Shown here piece after piece: positions 7,738 through 15,525 of a stretch of DNA of 25,784 nt. The first letter of the stretch is position 1. Every line of letters begins with the position of its first letter. This stretch comes from Sulfurovum sp. (GTDB lineage Bacteria; Campylobacterota; Campylobacteria; Campylobacterales; Sulfurovaceae), in assembly GCA_027029065.1 (NCBI GenBank), contig JALVGO010000223.1:1-25784 (forward strand), read 5' to 3'. Under the pieces are notes generated by a model, which did no database searches, was not told the origin of the DNA, and worked only from the letters and a program-made list of their open reading frames with translations. A program made the position numbers and the translations under genes.

Positions 7738-9268
7738 GCTGTGCCTTGAGTTCCCGTTTAAGCACTTTTCCTGTTGCATTTTTGGGGAGCGCCTCTATTA
7801 CATGGATCTGTTTGGGCTGCTTGTAGTTGGCAAGATATTCCCGCATATGCTTTTTCAATCCAGTCTCATCAAGATGCTCTGCATCCTCTTCAAGCTCAAT
7901 ATATGCTACGGGGATCTCTCCGCTCTTTTCATCAAAAATACCGACAACCGCCGAAGCTTTCACCCCTGGGAATTTGTCAATGATCTCCTCGATCTCCCGG
8001 GGATAGATATTGATCCCCTTAGAGATAATAAGATCCTTTTTTCTGTCTACAATAAAGAGGAATCCATCTTCATCCATAAAACCCATATCCCCTGTCAAAA
8101 GCCATCCGTTCACGATCGTTTCTGCTGTTGCATCCGGACGCCCCAGATACCCCTGCATCACATTCTCACCACGGGTGATAATATCTCCGATCTCCCCTCG
8201 GGGAAGCTCCTCCATCTCTTCATTGACAATTTTGATCTCATAGCCGGGCAGTGCCGTACCTACAGAACCGGCTTTCTGCTGTTTGACAGTATTGATACTG
8301 ACCGCCGGGCTGGCTTCACTCAGGCCATACCCCTCAAGCAGTGTCGCTCTTCTGAATTTTTTCGCCATCGCATCAAGTGTCTTTGGCTGCAGTGCCGCAG
8401 CACCCGAAATAAATACACGGATACGGTTAAACCACATAAAGTACCACGGCAGCTTCGCTTTTGCCAAGGCATTATAGACATCCGGTATGCCAAAGAAGAT
8501 CGTCACCCTTTTGAGCAGAGTCTGTTTGAAAATATTGGAGAACGGTTGAATAGAGCGGATAATCACGATGCTGCCTCCGACATACAGCGGCAGGATCACC
8601 CCGATAGAGAACGTAAAAGAGTGAAACATCGGCAAAAAGATAATCGCCCTGTCACGGGCGGTCACCTGTACCGCTTCTCTTCCCGCATCGGCATTGGAAA
8701 GGACATTTCGGTTGCTAAGCATTGCCCCTTTGGGTTTGCCCGTTGTTCCTGAAGTATAGATGATCACAGCGGTATCATCCAATGCACCTTCTACAGCCAA
8801 AGCAGGTTCATATCTGCCGCGCCACACTGTTTCAAAACTGGTTTCCTGCGCTTTGGGGGCAGACATCTCCCCCTCCCAGAGTATTCCTTCACACAGTCTG
8901 CCCGCTGCTGAAGCATTGACAACTTTCTGATGGACCGCTGAAGCGATCAGAAACTTGCTACCGCTGTCTTCGAGAATGTAACTGAGTTCATCCTCTTTCA
9001 GAAATGTATTGACAGGAACGATAACCGCACTAAGTTTTGAAATAGCGAAGATCGCATAGACAAACTCCGGTGAGTTGCGAAGGAAAAGTGCTACACGGTC
9101 ACCTTTTCCTATCCCCTGTTGCGAGAGGAATGCTGCAAGTGTATCCGATTTTTCAAGGATATCCCGGTAGCGTATCTTCTCCTCATCTGCAAAGAGCGCA
9201 ACTTTCCGCCCGCGTTTGCGGGCATGGGTACGCACAATGTCATAAAAAGTAGCAAAAGGAAAATCCAT
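7700..9268 (-). CDS. Long-chain fatty-acid-CoA ligase-like AMP-binding enzyme
   Basis: 522 residues of the acyl-adenylate-forming family, which activates a carboxylic acid with ATP and couples it to CoA. The P-loop is YTSGTTGKPKG (171-181). Other core motifs are GYGLSEASP, WLLTGDMGFMDEDG, DRKKDLIISKGINIYPREIEE, and the C-terminal PKNATGK with the catalytic Lys501. The ATG at 9268 is preferred to the TTG at 9286 because it follows the fadL stop by one base. This pairing with a FadL porin suggests uptake and activation of fatty acids or other hydrophobic acids. The substrate cannot be read from sequence. Confidence 0.92.
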   Translation of the reverse strand: MDFPFATFYDIVRTHARKRGRKVALFADEEKIRYRDILEKSDTLAAFLSQQGIGKGDRVALFLRNSPEFVYAIFAISKLSAVIVPVNTFLKEDELSYILEDSGSKFLIASAVHQKVVNASAAGRLCEGILWEGEMSAPKAQETSFETVWRGRYEPALAVEGALDDTAVIIYTSGTTGKPKGAMLSNRNVLSNADAGREAVQVTARDRAIIFLPMFHSFTFSIGVILPLYVGGSIVIIRSIQPFSNIFKQTLLKRVTIFFGIPDVYNALAKAKLPWYFMWFNRIRVFISGAAALQPKTLDAMAKKFRRATLLEGYGLSEASPAVSINTVKQQKAGSVGTALPGYEIKIVNEEMEELPRGEIGDIITRGENVMQGYLGRPDATAETIVNGWLLTGDMGFMDEDGFLFIVDRKKDLIISKGINIYPREIEEIIDKFPGVKASAVVGIFDEKSGEIPVAYIELEEDAEHLDETGLKKHMREYLANYKQPKQIHVIEALPKNATGKVLKRELKAQLARAEVADQSTD

Positions 9269-9269
9269 C

Positions 9270-10517
9270 TTAGAACTCGTATGCAAGCCCTACTGTTGTC
9301 AAATAGGCTCCGCCTCCGCTAAAGCTCCCGCCTTGGTAAAGCACCGATTGCGGGTTAAAGTACTCTCCTTTGGCAAGAGAGAACGGCTCTTTGTCATCAT
9401 AGAGGAAAGAGAGACCCCAGCTGAGGTTCTCTGTCTGCTGATAACGGAATCCCATCGTAAAGATCTTCGCATCACTGTCAGGCAATTCAAACCCTACATG
9501 GTTTTTGGGTACCGGTGTTTCATCCAGTGCAAACCCCATCATAACCGTGGTTTTGCCAAGTTCCATAGTGGCACCTACTCTAAAGGTATTGGTATCCTCC
9601 CAGTTTTTCGGAACCGGCGCATCAAATACCGGCGCATAGAAGCCGACATTTGAACCATAGTTGAAATCAAGCGTATCATACGCAGACCAGTAGGTACGTT
9701 CATAGTTCAGCTCAAGAGTAAATGTTTTGTTCCATGTTTTCGATACAGCAATATTGAGTGCCGCAGGAAGCGGTACAGAAACACTTGCATCTCCTTTGTA
9801 GGGTGCCCCTATGCCGCTCAGTGTTGCTGTTCCCTCTTCATCCAGATCGACTTTTGAACGGTATGTTGCCGCAATGGCAATATCTTCTGTCGGTCTGTAG
9901 CTGAGTGCAAGGTTGTATCCAAACTCGACCGTATCACCTTCCATATCTCTGGCAAATGGTGCAGGCGCAAATCCTGCCGCATAGATATCTGCCGCATTGC
10001 TGCGTACAACCCCTTCACTGTAGACCACACGCAGACCGCCGCCCACACTGAAGTTTTCAGCAACTTTATAGGAGAAACTCGGACTAAGCTCAAGTATCTT
10101 CAGTGTAAACTCTTCCGCTGAAGCTTTCTGGAACGGTGTATTCCATCTTTTTGTCAAGCCGCCGGGAGCAGTCAGACTCACCCCCCATCTGAAGTCACCG
10201 ATCGCATTGGCGACATAGTGCAGATTTGGGATCAGAATATTCTCCTCTTCGGAGTGTCCGGAGAAAGGTGTAGCCAGGGTATATCTGTTTTCAGGAAGGT
10301 GCGCGAGAGTCACTCCCCCCTCAATATACTGCTTGTCATCCATGAACGCCATGTTGGCGGGGTTGTAGTATGCCGTATCGGCGCCGCTTGTGTGTGCGAC
10401 ATACGCCGCCCCAAGTGCCATAGAATTAAGTGACTGTTCAGGGATCTTGTATGCCCCTGCCGTTACCGCTGTTGCCGCTGCCGCACTGAGTGCAATCGCC
10501 TGTACTATCCTTTTCAT
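9270..10517 (-). CDS. FadL/OmpP1-type outer-membrane transporter for hydrophobic compounds
   Basis: 415 residues. The signal peptide (about 1-22) is followed by the N-terminal hatch sequence YKIPEQSLNSMALGAA and YYNPANMAF with the conserved NPA motif of the family. The rest is a beta-barrel with alternating hydrophobic residues, ending LAYEF with the C-terminal Phe used for barrel assembly. The ATG has AAGGAAG 5 bases upstream. It is the first gene of the run and sits one base before the acyl-CoA ligase start. A weak promoter, TTGAAT-N17-TACAAG, may lie in the 79-base gap after endonuclease IV; read-through from upstream is also possible. Confidence 0.93.
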   Translation of the reverse strand: MKRIVQAIALSAAAATAVTAGAYKIPEQSLNSMALGAAYVAHTSGADTAYYNPANMAFMDDKQYIEGGVTLAHLPENRYTLATPFSGHSEEENILIPNLHYVANAIGDFRWGVSLTAPGGLTKRWNTPFQKASAEEFTLKILELSPSFSYKVAENFSVGGGLRVVYSEGVVRSNAADIYAAGFAPAPFARDMEGDTVEFGYNLALSYRPTEDIAIAATYRSKVDLDEEGTATLSGIGAPYKGDASVSVPLPAALNIAVSKTWNKTFTLELNYERTYWSAYDTLDFNYGSNVGFYAPVFDAPVPKNWEDTNTFRVGATMELGKTTVMMGFALDETPVPKNHVGFELPDSDAKIFTMGFRYQQTENLSWGLSFLYDDKEPFSLAKGEYFNPQSVLYQGGSFSGGGAYLTTVGLAYEF

Positions 10518-10596
10518 TGTTCTTCCTTTGTATCTTTTTCAAGCCTGAACTTGTACAAATCTCCCGCAAGAGATTCAAACAAACCCAGAGAGAGCA

Positions 10597-11487
10597 CTAC
10601 GCCTCAGTCAGCGCATAGAGTGCTTCGATCTCTTCTGCCCATATCTCCTCATTGATCGTCTCAAGCACCAGAGGGATATCATCCATCCTCGGATCATTCA
10701 TAATAAACCTGAACGCATCCCATCCGATCTCACCGACTCCAAGCGACTGGTGTCTGTCCACACGCGATCCCAGTGGCGGTTTGGAGTCATTGATGTGCAT
10801 ACCGCTTAGATATTCAAAGCCCACAATGCGACCGAATGCATCCATCGTCTCCTCGTACGCTTCACGGGTACGCATATCATAGCCGGCAGTAAAGGTGTGG
10901 CAGGTATCCAGACAGACACCCACACGGCTTTTCTCTTCCACCTTCTCAATAAGATGGGCAAGGTGTTCGAATCTGTAGCCGAGGTTGCTCCCCTGCCCTG
11001 CGGTATTTTCAATAACCAGTTTGACATTTGAGCCTTTGGTTGCCTCTATGGCAAAGTTCATCGACTCGGCGATCACATCCAGACAGTGCAACTCCGCTTC
11101 CATCAGCTTCTCTTCATACTGCGGGTCTCGCTTGGGGATCTTGACAAGGTGGGAGCCGGGGTGAAAGTTGAGCTTGTCCAAACCAAGCTGTTCACAGCGT
11201 TTGAGCTCTTCGATAAATGAAGCTCTTGATTTTTCAAGTTTGTCTGCTTCCGGGTGCCCGAGATTGATCAGATAGCTGTCATGCGGCAGTACATGTCTGG
11301 GAAGGATGCCGCTTTTGGCAAGGTTGTCTTTAAATGCCTCTATGGAGTCCTCTGTCAGCGGTTTGGCGACCCACTGCCGCTGGTTTTTGGTAAAAAGGGC
11401 AAACGCTTTCGCCCCGATCTTCATGGCATTGAGCGGTGCATTCTCCACACCGCCGCTCGCACTGACATGCGCTCCGACAAACTTCAT
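10597..11487 (-). CDS. nfo: Endonuclease IV (AP endonuclease)
   Basis: 296 residues; cuts DNA 5' of abasic sites in base-excision repair. All nine metal ligands line up with the E. coli enzyme: His69, His109, Glu160, Asp194, His197, His231, Asp244, His246 and Glu276. The last seven are shifted by a 15-residue insertion lying between His109 and Glu160. Family signatures seen are [21 protein letters not shown] and [18 protein letters not shown]. The start follows the lipoprotein stop after one base, with ACGAGG as ribosome site, so the two genes form an operon. Confident call. Confidence 0.97.
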   Translation of the reverse strand: MKFVGAHVSASGGVENAPLNAMKIGAKAFALFTKNQRQWVAKPLTEDSIEAFKDNLAKSGILPRHVLPHDSYLINLGHPEADKLEKSRASFIEELKRCEQLGLDKLNFHPGSHLVKIPKRDPQYEEKLMEAELHCLDVIAESMNFAIEATKGSNVKLVIENTAGQGSNLGYRFEHLAHLIEKVEEKSRVGVCLDTCHTFTAGYDMRTREAYEETMDAFGRIVGFEYLSGMHINDSKPPLGSRVDRHQSLGVGEIGWDAFRFIMNDPRMDDIPLVLETINEEIWAEEIEALYALTEA

Positions 11488-11488
11488 G

Positions 11489-11980
11489 TTAACCTCGTAG
11501 TGTTTTGATCTTGATCACAATATGATTGATTGTATCATGAAAAACGGTCTCGTTCTTTAAAACGCAGTAGAGAATATCGTATTTCCCCGGCTTGAAAAGT
11601 GTTTGTGTAAAGCCGTTACGTTTTTCTGTCACACCTTGCCCATCAAAGAGCGGTTTGCCCCTAAATATCCGCTCCAACGTATCTGCCGGATAGTCTGTAG
11701 CAAGCACACGTCGGTTAAATACCTTCCTTTCAAGACAGGAGAACGTTCCTGTACAGATATGCGATTTGCCGATGGTAAGTCGCAACAGTGCCTCTCCGCT
11801 GCCATATATCTCCGCTTTGACCTCATCAGATCCCACATAGACAAACCCCTGATCAGCATAGCGCATTGCCGGTGTTTTCAAGACAATAAATGCACTTTTC
11901 TGTTTCATCTCCGGTGCTTTCCCGCATCCGATGATCAGCAACATACCAAACAGTACCGCCGTTATTATCCCTCTTGCCAT
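11489..11980 (-). CDS. Putative lipoprotein upstream of nfo, unknown function
   Basis: 163 residues from the ATG at 11980, chosen for AAAGGAT upstream and a clean lipoprotein signal ([20 protein letters not shown], Cys19); an in-frame TTG at 12001 is less likely. The mature part contains [19 protein letters not shown] and [18 protein letters not shown], and a Cys pair ([10 protein letters not shown]) that may form a disulfide. It looks like a conserved Campylobacterota envelope protein, but I cannot name it. It is co-transcribed with endonuclease IV. Confidence 0.82.
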   Translation of the reverse strand: MARGIITAVLFGMLLIIGCGKAPEMKQKSAFIVLKTPAMRYADQGFVYVGSDEVKAEIYGSGEALLRLTIGKSHICTGTFSCLERKVFNRRVLATDYPADTLERIFRGKPLFDGQGVTEKRNGFTQTLFKPGKYDILYCVLKNETVFHDTINHIVIKIKTLRG

Positions 11981-12001
11981 AAAATATCCTTTTTTCTGCA
12001 A

Positions 12002-12007
12002 ATTATA
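12002..12007 (-). promoter_or_regulatory. Extended -10 promoter for lipoprotein-nfo
   Basis: The minus strand reads TGCTATAAT, an extended -10, 21 bases upstream of the lipoprotein ATG at 11980. It is back to back with the tRNA-Glu promoter. Confidence 0.5.
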
Positions 12008-12041
12008 GCAGACTTTAAGAGTTATTTAAGCATCGTGTTTA

Positions 12042-12047
12042 TATAAT
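12042..12047 (+). promoter_or_regulatory. -10 box for the tRNA-Glu pair
   Basis: TATAAT ends 20 bases before the first tRNA, placing a transcription start near 12054. The -35 region is weak. Confidence 0.45.
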
Positions 12048-12067
12048 TCCGTCCACAAGTCGTAAAT

Positions 12068-12142
12068 GGCCCCTTCATCTAGCGGTTAGGATTCATGGTT
12101 TTCATCCATGCCACAGGAGTTCGAGTCTCCTAGGGGTCACCA
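12068..12142 (+). tRNA. tRNA-Glu(TTC), copy 1
   Basis: The acceptor arm GGCCCCT pairs with AGGGGTC (one G-T pair). The anticodon stem CATGG/CCATG holds loop TTTTCAT with anticodon TTC. The T arm is AGGAG-TTCGAGT-CTCCT, and CCA is encoded at 12140-12142. Confidence 0.97.
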
Positions 12143-12170
12143 TTTATCTCTTGTCTTACAACTGTTTGTC

Positions 12171-12245
12171 GGCCCCTTCATCTAGCGGTTAGGATTCATG
12201 GTTTTCATCCATGCCACAGGAGTTCGAGTCTCCTAGGGGTCACCA
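12171..12245 (+). tRNA. tRNA-Glu(TTC), copy 2, identical to copy 1
   Basis: All 75 bases are identical to the copy at 12068-12142, which lies 28 bases upstream. Encoded CCA is included. The two probably come from one precursor transcript. Nothing further is seen in the 79 bases before the convergent SGNH gene. Confidence 0.97.
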
Positions 12246-12324
12246 ACGACATTTTGACACTCCCCATTGAACCATTTCAGCTTCATCTGTTTAACCATAC
12301 CCAGATCATAGCATTTTCAAAAAT

Positions 12325-13146
12325 CTACTGTGTTTTATTGGATTCCTTTGCTATTGAAGGAAGGATAACGTTCATATAGAGATCAATCATATCATCTTGG
12401 ACACGAATATATTTTTTTGCTATTGAGGGGAGTACCCCACTTATATAGAGATCGATTATATCATTTGACGGATGCACGAACTTCTTGAGCGCATCATACC
12501 ATACGTTTGCAAGTTTTTCATATCCATTATCATTAAGATGTGTGCGATCTTGAAAGTCATGTGAATAATCAATCCCTGCACCATATTCCATATCGACAAC
12601 ATAAATATCATCTCCGTTTGCTATACGTCTATTCACCAAAGTTTGCAGGTTTTTATTGAAAGTACTCATCCATTCTTCTGAATGGTGTTGCCTGTTCGGA
12701 ATACGTGCAAGAATCACTTTGACAGGATGATGATAGTTTCTTTCGTACCGATCGATCTCGTTTAACGTACTATTGATACCATCTACTTTCGTATCCCAGT
12801 CATTTGCACCTGCCATTAACAAAACAATATCAGCGGGGTTTGCCTTCAAAAAGTTATAGACATGTCCGGCAATATCATATGTATCCCAACCGGGGTGACC
12901 TTCATTGTCCCCGTCAAATGGCGGTCGTAAGTCCCAACCGGTTTTAAGAGATCCGACAAAATCAACTGAATAACCGGCATTTTGAAGCTTATACCACAAA
13001 AAACTTCTGTAGGATGCTTTCAATCTATCGGGCTTGGGGTTGTATGCATCGTCATAGGTAAGAGAATCCCCCAGCGGCATAATTCGGGTTTCAGCATGCA
13101 ATACCGATATCAATACCGAAATGGTTAATATAAAAACCTTTTTCAT
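12325..13146 (-). CDS. Secreted SGNH/GDSL hydrolase
   Basis: 273 residues with a signal peptide (about 1-18). Block I is IMPLGDSLT with nucleophile Ser28. Gly113 and Asn115 (MAGANDW) would form the oxyanion hole. Block V is DRTHLND with Asp200 and His203. The fold acts on esters of lipids, polysaccharides or peptidoglycan; the substrate here is unknown. The C-terminus carries a duplicated segment, DIIDLYISGVLPSIAKK (229-245) and DMIDLYMNVILPSIAKE (252-268), not part of the usual domain. The start lies 4 bases after the Sel1-repeat protein stop and has only a weak ribosome site, suggesting translational coupling. Confidence 0.9.
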   Translation of the reverse strand: MKKVFILTISVLISVLHAETRIMPLGDSLTYDDAYNPKPDRLKASYRSFLWYKLQNAGYSVDFVGSLKTGWDLRPPFDGDNEGHPGWDTYDIAGHVYNFLKANPADIVLLMAGANDWDTKVDGINSTLNEIDRYERNYHHPVKVILARIPNRQHHSEEWMSTFNKNLQTLVNRRIANGDDIYVVDMEYGAGIDYSHDFQDRTHLNDNGYEKLANVWYDALKKFVHPSNDIIDLYISGVLPSIAKKYIRVQDDMIDLYMNVILPSIAKESNKTQ

Positions 13147-13150
13147 AGAA

Positions 13151-13417
13151 TCACTTTATGGCATTGTTTGATTGTAATCTATCAAGACTTTGACATGCTT
13201 TTTCGTATCCAAGTCTGCACGCTTTATCATAATATTTCATAGACGTTGTTATATTTTGTTCAACCCTGAGACCTTGTTCATAAAGCATTCCGAGTTCATA
13301 GCAAGCTCCCTTCATCTCTCTGCTGCATGCTTCTTTCATTTTTGTTACTTCTTTTATTTCCTCAGAGTATGCCATTGCCGCAAAAAACAACCCAATATAT
13401 AACAACTTCTTAAGCAT
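13151..13417 (-). CDS. Small secreted Sel1-like repeat protein
   Basis: 88 residues from the ATG at 13417, which has AAAAGG 6 bases upstream (an ATG at 13432 is in frame but lacks a site). A signal peptide (MLKKLLYIGLFFAAMAYS) is followed by about one and a half Sel1-like repeats: ACYELGMLYEQGLRVEQN, then MKYYDKACRLGYEKACQSL. Cys pairs spaced as in Helicobacter cysteine-rich proteins suggest disulfides. Such repeats bind protein partners. The gene forms a two-gene unit with the SGNH hydrolase, so it may assist it; that is inference. Confidence 0.82.
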   Translation of the reverse strand: MLKKLLYIGLFFAAMAYSEEIKEVTKMKEACSREMKGACYELGMLYEQGLRVEQNITTSMKYYDKACRLGYEKACQSLDRLQSNNAIK

Positions 13418-13537
13418 AGCCATCCTTTTCATTTGTGTATAATTTATAGTAACAGATTACTCTTGCAATATCCTTGTTACTATTGATAAAAGGTTGTTTG
13501 ATTTTTGTAAAAAGTTGTATTTTTGAAGTTAGCAGAA

Positions 13538-13613
13538 TGGTGGACCCTATCGGGATCGAACCGACGACCTCTTCGCTGCCAGCGAAGCGCTCTCCCAGCT
13601 GAGCTAAGGGCCC
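13538..13613 (-). tRNA. tRNA-Ala(GGC)
   Basis: On the minus strand the acceptor GGGCCCT pairs with AGGGTCC. The anticodon stem CTTCG/CGAAG encloses CTGGCAG with anticodon GGC. The D arm is GCTCAGCTGGGAGAGC, the T arm contains GGTTCGATCC, and CCA is encoded. It lies downstream of dnaG on the same strand. Confidence 0.97.
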
Positions 13614-13685
13614 ACAGTAGTTTTTGTGGAGGAAATTCTACCACAAACTCTCTAAAATATCCCTATCTGTAAAATCCTATCACCC

Positions 13686-15335
13686 TTACACCTCAAAAGA
13701 GACCAGCTCCCCGCGTTTAAGGCGCGGGATAATATCGGTTTTGATCTTGCGTATGAGAAAACTTTTTTGGCTAAAAGGCATACTGTTGTCCGCTACAATC
13801 TGCCGCAGACGTGTATCGTAGTGCTTTATCAGGAAGTTGCGCAACACCTCCTGAAGCTCTTTTTCACTCATCACTTTCAAGCTCTCATCCACCGCAATAC
13901 CCATCAGATGAGGATGCTCCTTCTCATCGTTGATCAACGCGGTAAACAAAGAAGCATACCCCCCAAACATTTTCGCATCAACCACATCAAGCACCGAATC
14001 GATCAGTTCTGGTCTCTCCAGCAGGGTTTTGAGAATACTCAGCTGTGCAACGTCATCTTTGGGCTGGGAAAAGTTCTCCCGGGCACGCTCCGGTCTGCTC
14101 TGGCTTCCAAACATCACAGGCGAAACCCCAAGCAGGGTTGCCGCCATAGGAATGTAGGCATCTTTGATGATCTGGCCAAGCCCTGCAAGAAACTGTTTCA
14201 ATGTACCAAATGCTGCCTCTTTGGCACGTGGATCATGCAGATCGTACCCTTCGACGATCTTCTCCAGCACAAACGGAATGAGCGGCTTGGCATCCCGCAG
14301 CAAAGCAGCAACCTTTTCGCTCTCCCCTTTGGCGATCAGATCGGCAGGGTCCTGCCCGTCAGGGAAAAGCACGACACCGCCGTCAAAATTGGCATGGGCA
14401 AGCATCTGTGCCGCTTTAAGTGCAGCAGCCACCCCCGCCTTGTCTCCGTCATACGCCAAGATGATCTTGGGATCACCCTTGCGCAAGAGTGGAAGGTGTT
14501 CGCTTGTCAATGCCGTTCCGAGTGTCGCCACCGCTTCTTTAAAGCCTGCCTGATGGAACATCACCACATCAAGATACCCCTCACAGACAATAAGCTTTTT
14601 GTGTTTGTAGATACTCTCTTTGGCAAGATGGTAGCCATACAGCAGCCGCGACTTGTTGAAAAGCTTTGTCTGCGGAGAGTTGATATATTTTGCCGGGTGG
14701 TTGGTAATGGTACGCCCCCCGAAACCGACTGCTGCACCGTTTGGCGAATAGATGGGAAAGGTGATACGCTCGACAAGGCGGGCATAATAGCCGCCATCTT
14801 CACCCTGTGCCAAAATACCCGCTTCGACCGCCTGCGGTCTTGGCAGAGAGGTGCTGTCAAGAAAGCGCATCACCGAACGGCCGTCAGGTACATAGCCGAT
14901 CCCGAAACGCTCAATGGAATTTTGAGAAATACCCCGCTCTTTCAGATAGGATTTTGCCGTATCGTGCTGTTCGAGGTTTTTAACATACCACCGCTGCACA
15001 GCTTCAAGCACCCGCTTGGCATCGGAGTAGTCCGAACTGCCTTTGGTATAGTTGAGCGAAAAGTTGAACATCGATGCCAGCTTCTCGATCGCTTCGGGGT
15101 AGCTAAGCTTTTCAAGCTCCATCACGAACTTGATGGCATCCCCGCCGACACCGCACCCAAAACAGTGGTAGATCTGCTTGGAGGGGCTGACCACGAAAGA
15201 GGGGGTCTTCTCCCCGTGGAAAGGGCAGTTGGCTTTGTAGTTCGCTCCCGCTTTTTTAAGCTCAACATAGTTACCGACCACATCCACAATATCGATGCTA
15301 TTTTTTAGAGATTCTATAGAGGCATTGTCTATCAT
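13686..15335 (-). CDS. dnaG: DNA primase
   Basis: 549 residues; makes RNA primers for replication and binds the DnaB helicase. The N-terminal zinc site is CPFHGEKTPSF ... YHCFGCG (Cys37, His40, Cys58, Cys61). The RNA-polymerase core has the TOPRIM motifs VCEGYLDV (Glu252) and LAYDGDKAG (Asp296, Asp298). The C-terminal 130 residues would be the helicase-binding domain. The ATG at 15335 lies 6 bases after a TATAAT, so the transcript may be leaderless. It is divergent from the TPR-rnhA-rnc-aroC operon, and dnaG beside these genes is typical of Campylobacterota. Confidence 0.97.
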   Translation of the reverse strand: MIDNASIESLKNSIDIVDVVGNYVELKKAGANYKANCPFHGEKTPSFVVSPSKQIYHCFGCGVGGDAIKFVMELEKLSYPEAIEKLASMFNFSLNYTKGSSDYSDAKRVLEAVQRWYVKNLEQHDTAKSYLKERGISQNSIERFGIGYVPDGRSVMRFLDSTSLPRPQAVEAGILAQGEDGGYYARLVERITFPIYSPNGAAVGFGGRTITNHPAKYINSPQTKLFNKSRLLYGYHLAKESIYKHKKLIVCEGYLDVVMFHQAGFKEAVATLGTALTSEHLPLLRKGDPKIILAYDGDKAGVAAALKAAQMLAHANFDGGVVLFPDGQDPADLIAKGESEKVAALLRDAKPLIPFVLEKIVEGYDLHDPRAKEAAFGTLKQFLAGLGQIIKDAYIPMAATLLGVSPVMFGSQSRPERARENFSQPKDDVAQLSILKTLLERPELIDSVLDVVDAKMFGGYASLFTALINDEKEHPHLMGIAVDESLKVMSEKELQEVLRNFLIKHYDTRLRQIVADNSMPFSQKSFLIRKIKTDIIPRLKRGELVSFEV

Positions 15336-15341
15336 GACCGC

Positions 15342-15363
15342 ATTATATCCAATTTGGTATAAT
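15342..15363. promoter_or_regulatory. Overlapping divergent -10 boxes of dnaG and the TPR-aroC operon
   Basis: ATTATA at 15342-15347 is a minus-strand TATAAT only 6 bases before the dnaG ATG. TATAAT at 15358-15363 points the other way, toward the TPR gene. The sequence between them, CCAATTTGG, is a 9-base inverted repeat, so the two promoters may be exclusive of each other. Confidence 0.45.
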
Positions 15364-15371
15364 CGACAGTA

Positions 15372-15396
15372 GAATTAGGAATTAGGAATTAGGAAT
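15372..15396. repeat. Heptamer tandem repeat, 3.6 copies of GAATTAG
   Basis: GAATTAG is repeated three times and followed by GAAT. The unit is the same heptamer, in the opposite orientation, as the array at 25668-25784. It lies in the leader of the TPR-aroC operon. Confidence 0.9.
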
Positions 15397-15451
15397 GATA
15401 ACACTATATAAATTTATGCAAAACTCAATAAAACAACTATTTTCAATCAAA

Positions 15452-15468
15452 GCATTGCAAAGCAATGC
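15452..15468. repeat. Hairpin, 7-bp stem with AAA loop
   Basis: GCATTGC-AAA-GCAATGC is a perfect inverted repeat in the untranslated leader. It shares the AAA loop design with the hairpin at 15508-15520. No T-run follows, so it is not a standard terminator. Confidence 0.6.
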
Positions 15469-15480
15469 ATACCTACACTA

Positions 15481-15504
15481 TTCACTCTTCACTCTTCACT
15501 CTTC
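15481..15504. repeat. Heptamer tandem repeat, 3.4 copies of TTCACTC
   Basis: Three exact TTCACTC units and TTC follow one another, ending 21 bases before the TPR gene start. This is a second heptamer family in the same leader. Confidence 0.85.
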
Positions 15505-15507
15505 TCT

Positions 15508-15520
15508 GTGCCAAAGGCAC
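15508..15520 (+). promoter_or_regulatory. Hairpin covering the ribosome site of the TPR gene
   Basis: GTGCC-AAA-GGCAC is a perfect stem. The ribosome site AAAGG (15513-15517) for the ATG at 15526 is formed by its loop and the start of its 3' arm. Folding would partly mask it. Confidence 0.45.
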
Positions 15521-15525
15521 TCTTG

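Noticed and set aside
7508..8752. 414-codon plus-strand frame opposite nagA and the acyl-CoA ligase
   Set aside because: Spans two well-supported genes antisense; no recognisable protein features.
10558..10575. Hairpin AATCTC-TTGCGG-GAGATT (minus strand) between nfo and fadL as a terminator
   Set aside because: The stem is only 6 weak pairs with no T-run; it lies in a possible promoter spacer instead.
12068..12245. tRNA-Glu tandem pair as a mobile-element attachment site
   Set aside because: Both copies are full length with intact flanks; no integrase or truncated tRNA copy is present.
13767..15308. 513-codon open frame on the plus strand opposite dnaG
   Set aside because: Shadow of the dnaG codon pattern; no ribosome site, and the product is Cys/His/Arg-rich with no motif.
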